Shown in pieces: positions 21,961 through 29,701 of a stretch of DNA of 30,103 nucleotides. The notes under the pieces were generated by a model. It was not told the DNA's origin. It did no database searches and saw only the letters and a program-made list of their open reading frames with translations. How positions within the stretch are numbered: the first letter of the stretch is position 1; each line of letters opens with the position of its first letter. The stretch is from Moraxellaceae bacterium (lineage in GTDB: Bacteria; Pseudomonadota; Gammaproteobacteria; Pseudomonadales; Moraxellaceae), in the NCBI GenBank assembly GCA_003543245.1, contig DPJB01000023.1, forward strand, positions 36,124 through 66,226. The letters run 5' to 3'. The translations under genes and the position numbers were made by a program.

Positions 21961-23046
21961 TCATTCGGCATCTTCATGCGTGACGGCGTCGGCTGCCTCA
22001 CGGGCGTCATCCAGCCACTCGCGCCAGACCGCGACCATGACGGCCAGAATGACGGGGCCGATGAACAGGCCCACCATGCCGAAGGCGGCCAGGCCACCCA
22101 GCACGCCGAACATGACCAGCAGGAAGGGCATGCGGGTGGCACTGGAGATGACCAGTGGCCGGATGATGTTGTCGATCCAGCTGACGACAAGAGCGCCCCA
22201 CAGGAACAGTCCGAAGGCGGCCCAGGTCTCGCCCGTCAGGAGCAGCCAGACGCAGACGGCGCCCCAGGCAAACGGGGTGCCGAAGGGAATGAAGGCGATG
22301 AGTGCCGTGAGCACACCCAGAAAGACCGGGTTGCCCATGCCGGCGAAGGCATAACCGATGCCCGCCAGCAGGCCCTGGGCCAGTGCGGTCAGCACAATGC
22401 CGTAGACCACGGCGCGGGCCATGTCGCCCATGGCGTGCAGGTAGTCGTCGATGCGCTCGTCCAGTACCTGGGTCAGCACAAGACGGATCTGCTTCACCAC
22501 GACTTCGCCATCACGGTAGAGGAAGAAGGCGGTGAGCAGGGCAAAGCCGAGCTTGCCCATGTTGCGCCCTACGCCGCCAACAAACCCGGCGGCATGGTTG
22601 ACGCCGTAATTGCTCCATTCGGTGATCTGGGCTTTCAGGGCTTCCGGGCTGGCATTGAGGCGGTCGAAAAAGGCCTGCAGCTCGGTGCCTAGCCAGGGGA
22701 TGCTGCGGAAGGCGTCGGGCACGGCCAGATTGCCGCGCGAAAGCTGCTGGGCAATCTGCTGGTAGACGCCACTGACCTCGCTTTGCAGCAGGAAGACCAC
22801 CCACAGGATGGGCAGGATCAGGGTGAGGGACAGCATCACGGTCATGGCCAGTGCCGATGGGGTATGACGTCCCCGGAAAACCGTACGCAGGCGCAGATAG
22901 AGGGGCCAGGTGACATAAACCAGAATGCCGGCCCAGGCCACGGGGATGATGAAGGGGCTGAGTACTTGCCAGGCCAGCAGCAGGAGGCCGGCGAGAAAGA
23001 CACCGAGCAGGAGGCGACGACTGTTCCGGGGATGCAGCGGGTCCAT
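21961..23046 (-). CDS. AI-2E family transporter (PerM/YdiK-like)
   Basis: A 361-residue integral membrane protein of the AI-2E/PerM family (DUF20). About eight hydrophobic segments: two in the first 55 residues (LLLGVFLAGLLLLAWQVLSP and onward), one at 65-90, then a soluble helical stretch with AFRSIPWLGTELQAFFDRLN, and a C-terminal block with IPFGTPFAWGAVCVWLLL and the family-typical DNIIRPLVISS followed by PFLLVMFGVLGGLAAFGMVGLFIGP. Members export or import varied small molecules, and the family name does not prove AI-2 transport. It could equally be an Na+/H+ antiporter-like member. The Shine-Dalgarno sequence is weak; the start is the only one giving a full first helix. Same strand as plsC, 75 bases downstream of it. 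Confidence 0.9.
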   Translation of the reverse strand: MDPLHPRNSRRLLLGVFLAGLLLLAWQVLSPFIIPVAWAGILVYVTWPLYLRLRTVFRGRHTPSALAMTVMLSLTLILPILWVVFLLQSEVSGVYQQIAQQLSRGNLAVPDAFRSIPWLGTELQAFFDRLNASPEALKAQITEWSNYGVNHAAGFVGGVGRNMGKLGFALLTAFFLYRDGEVVVKQIRLVLTQVLDERIDDYLHAMGDMARAVVYGIVLTALAQGLLAGIGYAFAGMGNPVFLGVLTALIAFIPFGTPFAWGAVCVWLLLTGETWAAFGLFLWGALVVSWIDNIIRPLVISSATRMPFLLVMFGVLGGLAAFGMVGLFIGPVILAVMVAVWREWLDDAREAADAVTHEDAE

Positions 23047-23121
23047 GAGAGGTCCGTGTGTGGTAGTTATCTCATTCTCGCTGTGGTATCGCCAATCCGC
23101 CAGTGCCGATGTCGCAACGCG

Positions 23122-23877
23122 TCACATATTCTGTGAAAGAGGGGCCGTAGCAGTGGCAATACGGCTCATTGTTGCTCGCTCTGCCTCGATCCAGTCACGT
23201 GCGCGGGCATTGAGCACTTTGGCCGGTGTGCCGTGCGAGTCTATCGGTGCGCCAATCACGACCTGAATGACGCCGGGACGCTTGAGCATGGTGCCGCGTG
23301 GCCAGCAGTCACCGGAGTTGAGCGATACCGGCAGCAAGGGGACGCCGGTGCGGGCGGCCAGCATGGCGCCGCCGACGTTGTAGGGCAGCTGCTCGCCCGG
23401 GCGTGCACGGGTGCCTTCAGGAAATATGATAATGCGACGCCCCGACGCCAGTCGCTCTTCGCCCTGACGCAGTACCGCTTTCAGCGCCTGTGCCGGTTCG
23501 CCACGATTGATGGCAATCGGATTGAGAAGGCGCAGGGCCCAGCCAAAAAACGGAATCGAGAGAAGTTCGCGCTTGAGCACGGTGGTGGAGGGAAACAGGA
23601 GCGACTGCAGGAACAGGGTTTCCCACGCGCTTTCATGTTTGGAGAGCACCACGCAGGCACCGTCAGGAATATTTTCAGCACCTGTCACTTCGTAACGGAT
23701 GCCGCAGGCAATCCTGGCCCACCACACGCCAAATCCGCACCAGGCCACGCAAATGCGATAAGCCATGTCACGTGAAAATACGCCGACAACCGAGGCCAGT
23801 ACGCTTTGCACAATCATGGACAGCGAATAGCCCACGTAAAAAACCAGTGAGCGCAGAAAAAGCCATCCTGTTTTCAT
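23122..23877 (-). CDS. plsC: 1-acyl-sn-glycerol-3-phosphate acyltransferase
   Basis: A 251-residue lysophosphatidic acid acyltransferase making phosphatidic acid at the inner membrane. A hydrophobic N-terminus (residues 5-35) is followed by block I HESAWE at about residue 80, with Glu in place of the more usual Asp (this HxSxWET variant is common in Pseudomonadales-type PlsC). Next are LKRELLSIPFFGW, PIAINRGEP with the Arg block, and FPEGTR at about residue 152. RBS AGGG precedes the start by 7 bases. In Pseudomonas a plsC paralogue lies between gyrB and gmhB-glyS-glyQ-tag; here it follows glyS directly, with no gmhB. The 185-base gap to glyS contains a strong hairpin. Confidence 0.93.
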   Translation of the reverse strand: MKTGWLFLRSLVFYVGYSLSMIVQSVLASVVGVFSRDMAYRICVAWCGFGVWWARIACGIRYEVTGAENIPDGACVVLSKHESAWETLFLQSLLFPSTTVLKRELLSIPFFGWALRLLNPIAINRGEPAQALKAVLRQGEERLASGRRIIIFPEGTRARPGEQLPYNVGGAMLAARTGVPLLPVSLNSGDCWPRGTMLKRPGVIQVVIGAPIDSHGTPAKVLNARARDWIEAERATMSRIATATAPLSQNM

Positions 23878-24062
23878 TGCGATCCCTCTGGTTCATGGTG
23901 TGCAACGCCTGGTGAGCAGGCGGAAACAGCATACCTGAGGACGCCGGAGGGACAAGCAGAAAGGAATGAACAGGGACAACTATATTGTTAGCGAATCTGA
24001 CTGATATCAAGGCAACAGACATGCTTTCTGCGCCAGCTGTAAACGCTGGCGCAGAAAGCGGC
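23878..24062 (-). other. Intergenic region with strong hairpin after glyS
   Basis: A 15-bp perfect stem (24023-24037 with 24045-24059, loop of 7) begins three bases after the glyS stop on the minus strand. No T run follows it on that side, so it is atypical as an intrinsic terminator. It may protect the glyQS mRNA 3' end or attenuate read-through into plsC. The rest of the gap should hold the plsC promoter; no clear elements were seen. Confidence 0.7.
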
Positions 24063-26258
24063 TCAGGCCTGCAGCAGTGAAATATCCGCCACCTGCAAAA
24101 ACAGGCCGCGCAACTGCGCCAGCAAGGCCAGACGATTGGCACGCACGGCGGCATCATCCGCCATCACCATGACATCAGTGAAGAAAGCGTCGACCTGAGG
24201 ACGAAGGGCGGCCAGCCGGGTCAGCGCTGCCGTGTAGTCATGGTTGGCAAACAGCGGCGCCAGTTCGGTCGCCAGTGCGGCCACCGCAGCGGCCAGCGCT
24301 TTTTCCGCATCATCACTGAGCAGCGACGCATTGACGGTGGCATTGGCCGGTACGGTTTCCTTCGCCAGGATATTCGACACACGCTTGTTGCCGGCCGCGA
24401 GTGCAGCGGCTTCCGGCAGTGCGGCAAAATGCGCCACGGCTTTCACGCGCTGGTCGAAGTCATACGGCGAGACCGGCTTCATGGCCTGCACGGCGAGAAT
24501 CACTTCCGGCTTGATGCCCTGCTCTTCGTACATGGCGCGATAACGGCCAAAGAAAAAGCTTAGAAGTTCGGCGTGTGCTGCACGATTTGCCGGCCCGGAG
24601 TTGGTGCGCACCATGAAAGCGGTATACATGTTCGCTTGACTGGAATCCGCATTTGCCTCGAGCTGATCATTGATGCTTCCGTTTCTTTTTGATTCGGAAG
24701 CTTTCTGGGCAGAAAAGGCCTTTTCTTGAAAATAATCAAAGTATGGCCTGAACGCTCTTTCAATTAAGTCATCAAGAGACAAAGGCAATTTATTTTCAAT
24801 AATTATTCTGAGTATGCCAAGAGATGCACGGCGAAGTGCGAATGGATCTTTTGATCCCGTTGGCGGCTGATTGATGGCAAAAAGACCGGCAAGAGAGTCC
24901 AGTTTTTCGGCTATTGAAAGCGCACAACCTGTTTTTGTTTTCGGGAGGGCGTCGCCTGAAAAACGAGGCATATATTGCTCATTTAGCGCAGTTGCTACTT
25001 CAGGATGCTCTCCATCATGATTTGCATAGTAGTAGCCGGCAATGCCCTGTAGCTCGGGAAATTCACCCACCATTGAGGTGACGAGATCGCACTTTGAAAG
25101 CAAGCCTGCCCGCTCTCCTAGTCGATAACTTCCGCCAATTTCCTCGGAGATATAGCTTGCAAGCTTGCTGACGCGAACGGCCTTTTCATAGACGGTGCCG
25201 AGCTGGGCCTGGAACACCACGGTCTTGAGGCGTTCGTTGCGTGTTTCCAGTCTGGATTTCTTGTCCTGGTTGAAAAAGAACTCGGCATCGGTGAGACGTG
25301 GACGCACGACTTTTTCATTGCCGGCCACAATGTATTCCGGGTGCGCACTTTCGATATTGGCGACCGTGATGAAGCGCGGCAGCAGCTTGCCGTTGGCATC
25401 AAGCAGGCAGAAATATTTCTGGTTGTCCTGCATGGTGGAAATCAGGGCTTCCTGCGGTACGGCGAGAAAGCGATCCTCGAAGGAACACACCAGCGGTACC
25501 GGCCATTCCACCAGCGCAGTGACTTCATCGAGCAGTACCGGTGGAATGATGGCCTTGCCGTTTTCTTTCGCGGCCAGTGCTTGCACCTTGTCGAGAATCA
25601 GCGCACGACGTTCGGCAAAGTCAGCCTGCACCCATGCTGCACGCAAGTCTTCCAGATAGGACGAGGGTGAGGAAATACGCACGGCCTTGGGCGCGTGGAA
25701 GCGATGGCCACGGGATTCGCGACCGGCTTTCTGCGCGAGGATTTCGCAATCGAGCACGTCGTCACCGAGCAGCATCACCAACCATTGTGTCGGGCGCACG
25801 AACTCCACGCGCGAGGCACCCCAGCGCATGCGCTTGGGAATGGGCAGGTCATTGAGGGACTGCGACACGATGCCGGGCAGCAGCGCCGTGGCGGCCTCGC
25901 CTTTTACTTCGCGCACGTAGCGCAGCTTCTCGCCGCTCCTGTCGACAGCGGAAATATCCACGCCATTCTTTTTGGCAAAACCCAGCGCAGCCTGCGTCGG
26001 GTTACCGGCCGCATCAAACGCGGCCTTGACGGGCGGACCGTCGACGGCAATGGTGCGATCCGGTTGCTGGATGGCAAGGCCGCTGATCTGCACGGCGAGA
26101 CGACGCGGTGCGGCAAACACTTTTACGTCGCCGTGCGGCAGTCCGGCGCTGGCCAGTCCGCCCACGATACCGTCACGGAAACTTTCCGAGAGGGCCTTCA
26201 GTGATTTCGGGGGAAGTTCTTCGGTGCCGAGTTCAACCAGAAAATCCTTGTGACTCAT
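24063..26258 (-). CDS. glyS: Glycyl-tRNA synthetase beta subunit (with atypical AT-rich core and extra segment)
   Basis: A 731-residue beta subunit of the alpha2beta2 glycyl-tRNA synthetase, which binds tRNA-Gly for charging by GlyQ. Start MSHKDFLVELGTEELPPKSL, HRFHAP, STMQDNQKYFCLLD, DAEFFFNQDKK, the HD-like region near KCDLVTSMVGEFPELQG and GYYYANHDGE, and NKRVSNILAK are all normal. It is about 40 residues longer than E. coli GlyS (689): the extra material is at about residues 510-553 (starting EKAFSAQKASESKRNGS), between FDYFQ and HAELLSFFFGRYRAMYEEQG. A hand count gives 43% G+C for 24661-24960 and 60% for 25441-25740, so the middle of the gene differs in composition from its flanks, suggesting a recombined segment. 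The frame is intact. Start overlaps the glyQ stop by four bases. Confidence 0.96.
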   Translation of the reverse strand: MSHKDFLVELGTEELPPKSLKALSESFRDGIVGGLASAGLPHGDVKVFAAPRRLAVQISGLAIQQPDRTIAVDGPPVKAAFDAAGNPTQAALGFAKKNGVDISAVDRSGEKLRYVREVKGEAATALLPGIVSQSLNDLPIPKRMRWGASRVEFVRPTQWLVMLLGDDVLDCEILAQKAGRESRGHRFHAPKAVRISSPSSYLEDLRAAWVQADFAERRALILDKVQALAAKENGKAIIPPVLLDEVTALVEWPVPLVCSFEDRFLAVPQEALISTMQDNQKYFCLLDANGKLLPRFITVANIESAHPEYIVAGNEKVVRPRLTDAEFFFNQDKKSRLETRNERLKTVVFQAQLGTVYEKAVRVSKLASYISEEIGGSYRLGERAGLLSKCDLVTSMVGEFPELQGIAGYYYANHDGEHPEVATALNEQYMPRFSGDALPKTKTGCALSIAEKLDSLAGLFAINQPPTGSKDPFALRRASLGILRIIIENKLPLSLDDLIERAFRPYFDYFQEKAFSAQKASESKRNGSINDQLEANADSSQANMYTAFMVRTNSGPANRAAHAELLSFFFGRYRAMYEEQGIKPEVILAVQAMKPVSPYDFDQRVKAVAHFAALPEAAALAAGNKRVSNILAKETVPANATVNASLLSDDAEKALAAAVAALATELAPLFANHDYTAALTRLAALRPQVDAFFTDVMVMADDAAVRANRLALLAQLRGLFLQVADISLLQA

Positions 26259-27250
26259 GCTGCGTTCTCCGGCGTCTTGTCCTGGGCCTTGTCTTGCTCA
26301 AGTTTGGCGAGTACTTCATCACGCAGTGATGCGGGTGCCATGGGAAAGCCGAGACGGGCGCGGGCCTGCAAATAACTCTGTGCAATGTTGCGCGCCAGGG
26401 TGCGCACGCGCAGGATGAAGCGCTGGCGCTCGGTGACGGAGATGGCGCCACGGGCATCAAGCAGGTTGAAGGTGTGCGAGGCCTTGACCACCATTTCATA
26501 GGCGGGCAGCGGCAGCTTTTTTTCCATCAGCGAATTGGATTCACTTTCATAGAAATCGAACAGGTCGAACAACTTCGGCACGTTGGCGTGTTCGAAATTG
26601 AAGGTCGACTGCTCGACTTCGTTCTGGTGGAAAACATCGCCATAGGTGACCGGGCGTTTGTTGCCGTCGGCATCGGGCACGCCTTCGGCCCAGACCAGGT
26701 CGTACACGGAGTCGACGCCCTGCAGGTACATGCACAGACGCTCAAGGCCGTAGGTGATTTCACCGGTGACCGGATAGCACTCGACACCACCGACCTGCTG
26801 GAAATAGGTGAACTGGGTGACTTCCATGCCGTTCAGCCAGACTTCCCAGCCCAGACCCCAGGCACCCAGTGTCGGGGACTCCCAGTTGTCTTCCACAAAG
26901 CGCACATCGTGCACGGCGGTGTCGATGCCGAGCAGGCGCAGTGATTCGAGGTAGAGGTCCTGGATGTTGGCCGGTGACGGCTTCAGCACCACCTGGAACT
27001 GGTAGTAGTGCTGCAGGCGGTTGGGGTTCTCGCCATAGCGGCCGTCGGCAGGACGGCGGCTGGGCTGCACATAGGCGGCATTCCAGGTTTCCGGGCCGAT
27101 GGCACGCAGGAAGGTGGCGGTGTGGAAGGTGCCGGCACCCATTTCCATGTCGTAAGGCTGGATGACGACACAACCCTGGCTGGCCCAGAAGTTCTGGAGC
27201 TTGAGAATCAGGTCCTGAAAAGTCAGGCCTGCAGCAATCGCGTTAGCCAC
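26255..27250 (-). CDS. glyQ: Glycyl-tRNA synthetase alpha subunit
   Basis: A 331-residue catalytic subunit that activates glycine with ATP and transfers it to tRNA-Gly. Class II features are visible: FQDLILKLQNFWASQGCVVI, QPYDMEMGAGTFHTATFLRA, the motif 2-like RRPADGRYGENPNRLQHYYQ, and EVWLNGMEVTQFTYFQQVGG with GEITYGLERLCMYLQG (motif 3 region). The start is GTG at 27250, preceded by GGGGAG at 6 bases; MANAIAAGLTFQDL agrees with the family. The C-terminal tail is lysine/aspartate-rich, longer than in E. coli (303). Overlapping ATGA with glyS indicates translational coupling. Divergent from tag, with 99 bases between the starts. Confidence 0.97.
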   Translation of the reverse strand: MANAIAAGLTFQDLILKLQNFWASQGCVVIQPYDMEMGAGTFHTATFLRAIGPETWNAAYVQPSRRPADGRYGENPNRLQHYYQFQVVLKPSPANIQDLYLESLRLLGIDTAVHDVRFVEDNWESPTLGAWGLGWEVWLNGMEVTQFTYFQQVGGVECYPVTGEITYGLERLCMYLQGVDSVYDLVWAEGVPDADGNKRPVTYGDVFHQNEVEQSTFNFEHANVPKLFDLFDFYESESNSLMEKKLPLPAYEMVVKASHTFNLLDARGAISVTERQRFILRVRTLARNIAQSYLQARARLGFPMAPASLRDEVLAKLEQDKAQDKTPENAA

Positions 27251-27349
27251 AGAGGGCTCCCCTCGAAACGAATCAAAGCGGCGAGTATAACGGGAAGGCC
27301 GTGCGGCGACAGCACGCGATCAGCAGGCAATGACGGGAGGGAGAGGAAA

Positions 27350-27925
27350 ATGTCGGGAGTGGAAAAACAGCGTTGCCCCTGGTGTGGCACAGATCCGCTT
27401 TATGTGGCCTATCACGACACGGAATGGGGAGTGCCCTCCCGGGATGACCGCCACCTGTTCGAGATGCTGTGCCTGGAAGGGCAGCAGGCGGGCCTGTCGT
27501 GGATCACCGTGCTGAGGAAGCGCGACAACTATCGCCGGGTTTTCTTCCGCTTTGACCCGCGCAAGGTGGCACGCATGACGGATGCCGATTGCGAGGCCCT
27601 GTTGCAGGACGCGGGCATCATCCGCCACATCGGCAAGCTCACCGCGATCCGGGACAACGCCATTGCCACGCTGACGGTGCAAAAGGAGTTTGGCAGTCTG
27701 GCCGCCTATGTCTGGTCGTTTGTACAGGACCGCCCGGTGCGGAACCGGGTGCGAGACTACCGGCAGGCGCCCGCCTCCACTCCTCTGTCCGATGCCCTGG
27801 CCAAAGACCTGAAGAAGCGCGGCTTCCGCTTTGTCGGCACCACCACGGTGTACGCCTTCATGCAGGCGGTAGGGATGGTGGATGACCATGAAACCGGCTG
27901 CTTCCGTCATGGCCTGGCTGAGTGA
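27350..27925 (+). CDS. tag: 3-methyladenine DNA glycosylase I
   Basis: A 191-residue monofunctional base-excision enzyme that removes 3-methyladenine from DNA and leaves an abasic site. The zinc snap ligands are present: C9 and H22 near the start (RCPWCGTDPLYVAYHDTEWG) and H180 and C184 at the end (DDHETGC). The 3-methyladenine pocket and catalytic Glu region is LCLEGQQAGLSWITVL (E43), followed by DAGIIRH and KKRGFRFVGTTTVYAFMQ. Length is close to E. coli Tag (187). The Shine-Dalgarno region GGGAGGGAGAGG supports the start at 27350, downstream of a longer spurious frame. It lies divergent from glyQ, the arrangement known from Pseudomonas. Confidence 0.97.
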   Translation: MSGVEKQRCPWCGTDPLYVAYHDTEWGVPSRDDRHLFEMLCLEGQQAGLSWITVLRKRDNYRRVFFRFDPRKVARMTDADCEALLQDAGIIRHIGKLTAIRDNAIATLTVQKEFGSLAAYVWSFVQDRPVRNRVRDYRQAPASTPLSDALAKDLKKRGFRFVGTTTVYAFMQAVGMVDDHETGCFRHGLAE

Positions 27926-28005
27926 GCACGGCTTGCGCCAGATCATTGTGCCATCACGCCATCTGAGCAATGCTGACAACATAAACCCACTCCACGGAGA
28001 TTCAC

Positions 28006-28251
28006 ATGACGCTTGAGCACCATAGCCTGCTGCGCGATTTTCCCGAGCACCATGACCGCATCAAGGAACTGAAGCAGGGCGACAACCATTTCAGCCGCCT
28101 GTATGACGAGTACCACGAGATTGACGACAGGATTTATCGTTCGGAAATCCAGCAGGAAGTGCTGAGCGACGAGCATCTGGAGACACTGAAGAAAGAGCGT
28201 GCCCTGCTCAAGGACAAGCTCTGGGCCCTGATTGGTGAGCCGGCCTTATGA
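28006..28251 (+). CDS. YdcH family protein (DUF465)
   Basis: An 81-residue soluble, all-helical protein. The family signature is seen as HHSLLRDFPEHHDRIKEL, then FSRLYDEYHEIDDRIYRSE, and the closing LKKERALLKDKLWALI; it should fold as a helical hairpin or dimerising coiled coil. Function of the family is not established. GGAG lies 7 bases before the start. It follows tag by 80 bases and ends in a GC-rich hairpin. Confidence 0.9.
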   Translation: MTLEHHSLLRDFPEHHDRIKELKQGDNHFSRLYDEYHEIDDRIYRSEIQQEVLSDEHLETLKKERALLKDKLWALIGEPAL

Positions 28252-28254
28252 CGA

Positions 28255-28285
28255 CAGGCGGAGCCGACGGCTCCGCCTGGTTTCA
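28255..28285 (+). terminator. GC-rich hairpin, probable terminator of the YdcH gene
   Basis: CAGGCGGAGCC (28255-28265) pairs perfectly with 28269-28279 around a 3-base loop. A short T-containing tail (GTTTCATT) follows on the plus strand, and it lies between two convergent genes. Confidence 0.75.
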
Positions 28286-28483
28286 TTCGTCTTCCAGCGG
28301 GATGAGTACCCAGAGAATCAGGTACACGATGAGGCCGGGGAAGGCGGCACTGAACAGCGAAACAAGCACATAGATGATGCGAAGCACGGTAGCGTCCAGC
28401 TCATAGTGCCTGGCAATTCCTCCCAATACGCCGCCCAGCATTTTGTCTGTGCGCGAGCGTTTCAGTTTTTTCGCCTCACTCAT
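28283..28483 (-). CDS. PspC domain protein
   Basis: A 66-residue inner-membrane protein. It consists of the PspC domain alone: LKRSRTDKMLGGVLGGIARH, then LDATVLRIIYVLVSLFSAAF and a second hydrophobic stretch GLIVYLILWVLIPLEDE. In enterics PspC senses envelope stress with PspB and releases PspA; stand-alone short PspC proteins without a psp operon, as here, are common and their role is not known. The start is well defined by GGAGGA. It is 30 bases downstream of the antiporter gene on the same strand and may be co-transcribed with it. Confidence 0.9.
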   Translation of the reverse strand: MSEAKKLKRSRTDKMLGGVLGGIARHYELDATVLRIIYVLVSLFSAAFPGLIVYLILWVLIPLEDE

Positions 28484-28513
28484 GATGTCTTCCTCCCGGG
28501 GAATGGGCGGCTT

Positions 28514-29605
28514 TCAGGCCGATCCGTTTTTCTTGCGTAATTCGCGAAAGACCCCGATTGCCAGTGTAATCACCGTAAGCGGAATCACGAACCACAGCAT
28601 GGCGATATTCAGCGAGTGAATGGCCGGCGTATGCTGCGCTGTCAAGACCAGATATAACGTATAGGCGATGTAATAGCCAAACAACATTACGCCATTGCCA
28701 CGCGAAATGATGCGGCCGGCAAAGAATATGGGCAGGCAGGCGGCGGCAATGGCAATCATTACCGGGATGTCGAACTGGATGGCGGTTTCGGCCACTGGAA
28801 TCCCGGCGGGTGACACCATGGAGGCAAGACCGAGCACGCAGAGAATATTGAAGATATTGCTGCCAATGACGTTGCCTACCGCGATGTCACGCTCGCCACG
28901 CAAGGCTGCCGCGATGCTGGTGGCCACTTCGGGCAACGATGTGCCGGCCGCAACAACCGTGAGGCCGATAACCAGTTCACTCACGCCAAGGCCGCGGGCA
29001 AACATGACAGCGCCCTCTACCAGCCATCTGGAGCCGATGACCAGCATCACCAGTCCCAGCAGCAGAAAGCCGATATTCTTTGCCCAGCGCAGTTGACCGT
29101 CTTCTTCGCGGACCTCCACGCCGTCAGCATACTCACTGGTGACGGCAGCGGACTCCTTGCGTGAGTGACGGATCAGGAAAACTGTGTAAAGAACAACGCC
29201 GCTAAAGAGGATGACGCCATCCATTCGGCTGAGTACGTGGTCCAGCGACATGAACAGCAGCAAGACGGACGCGGCAATCATGATGGGGACATCAAGGCGC
29301 AGCAGTTGTTGCTGCACGGCCAGCGGGATGATCAGGGCCGAGATGCCGAGAATGAACAGGATGTTGAAGATGTTGCTGCCCACGACATTGCCGATGGCAA
29401 TGTCGGCCTGGCCTTTCCAGGCGGAGGCGGTGCTGACGGCAAGCTCCGGTGCGCTGGTGCCAAAGGCCACCACGGTGAGTCCGATGACCAGGGAAGAAAT
29501 GCCGAGTGCACCTGCCAGGTGGGCGGCACCCCTGACAAGAATGTCTGCACCGAGAGTAAGTAGCACCAGTCCCAGAACAAAGAGGCCGATCGTGACCAGA
29601 CCCAT
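28514..29605 (-). CDS. Calcium/sodium antiporter family protein (YrbG-like)
   Basis: A 363-residue CaCA-superfamily exchanger in the inner membrane. Two inverted repeats carry the alpha motifs: VIGLTVVAFGTSAPELAVS with GNVVGSNIFNILFILG in the first half, and VIGLTVVAAGTSLPEVATS with GNVIGSNIFNILCVLG in the second; the Glu and Asn residues bind the cation. About ten hydrophobic segments, separated by an acidic cytoplasmic loop (about residues 165-180, EYADGVEVREEDGQ). The start at 29605 was preferred: the longer frame begins with TTG inside the terminator of the upstream gene. Met at 29635 is the alternative. Known E. coli YrbG is 325 residues. It may also carry K+ or other cations. Confidence 0.92.
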   Translation of the reverse strand: MGLVTIGLFVLGLVLLTLGADILVRGAAHLAGALGISSLVIGLTVVAFGTSAPELAVSTASAWKGQADIAIGNVVGSNIFNILFILGISALIIPLAVQQQLLRLDVPIMIAASVLLLFMSLDHVLSRMDGVILFSGVVLYTVFLIRHSRKESAAVTSEYADGVEVREEDGQLRWAKNIGFLLLGLVMLVIGSRWLVEGAVMFARGLGVSELVIGLTVVAAGTSLPEVATSIAAALRGERDIAVGNVIGSNIFNILCVLGLASMVSPAGIPVAETAIQFDIPVMIAIAAACLPIFFAGRIISRGNGVMLFGYYIAYTLYLVLTAQHTPAIHSLNIAMLWFVIPLTVITLAIGVFRELRKKNGSA

Positions 29606-29641
29606 GGCAGGATTCCAGATGAATTTTCCGGCCATGGAAGC

Positions 29642-29670
29642 AAAAAAACCGTCAGCGGGCAAGCTGACGG
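29642..29670 (-). terminator. Terminator of the desaturase gene
   Basis: On the minus strand CCGTCAGC (29670-29663) pairs with GCTGACGG (29656-29649), with a 6-base loop, followed by seven T (A run at 29642-29648). It lies 31 bases after the desaturase stop. Confidence 0.92.
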
Positions 29671-29701
29671 CATTTAATGTGGTGCGGTTTTACGGGATGG
29701 C

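Noticed and set aside
21961..23046. True autoinducer-2 exporter
   Set aside because: The family name is historical; no luxS or quorum-sensing gene is near, so function is left open.
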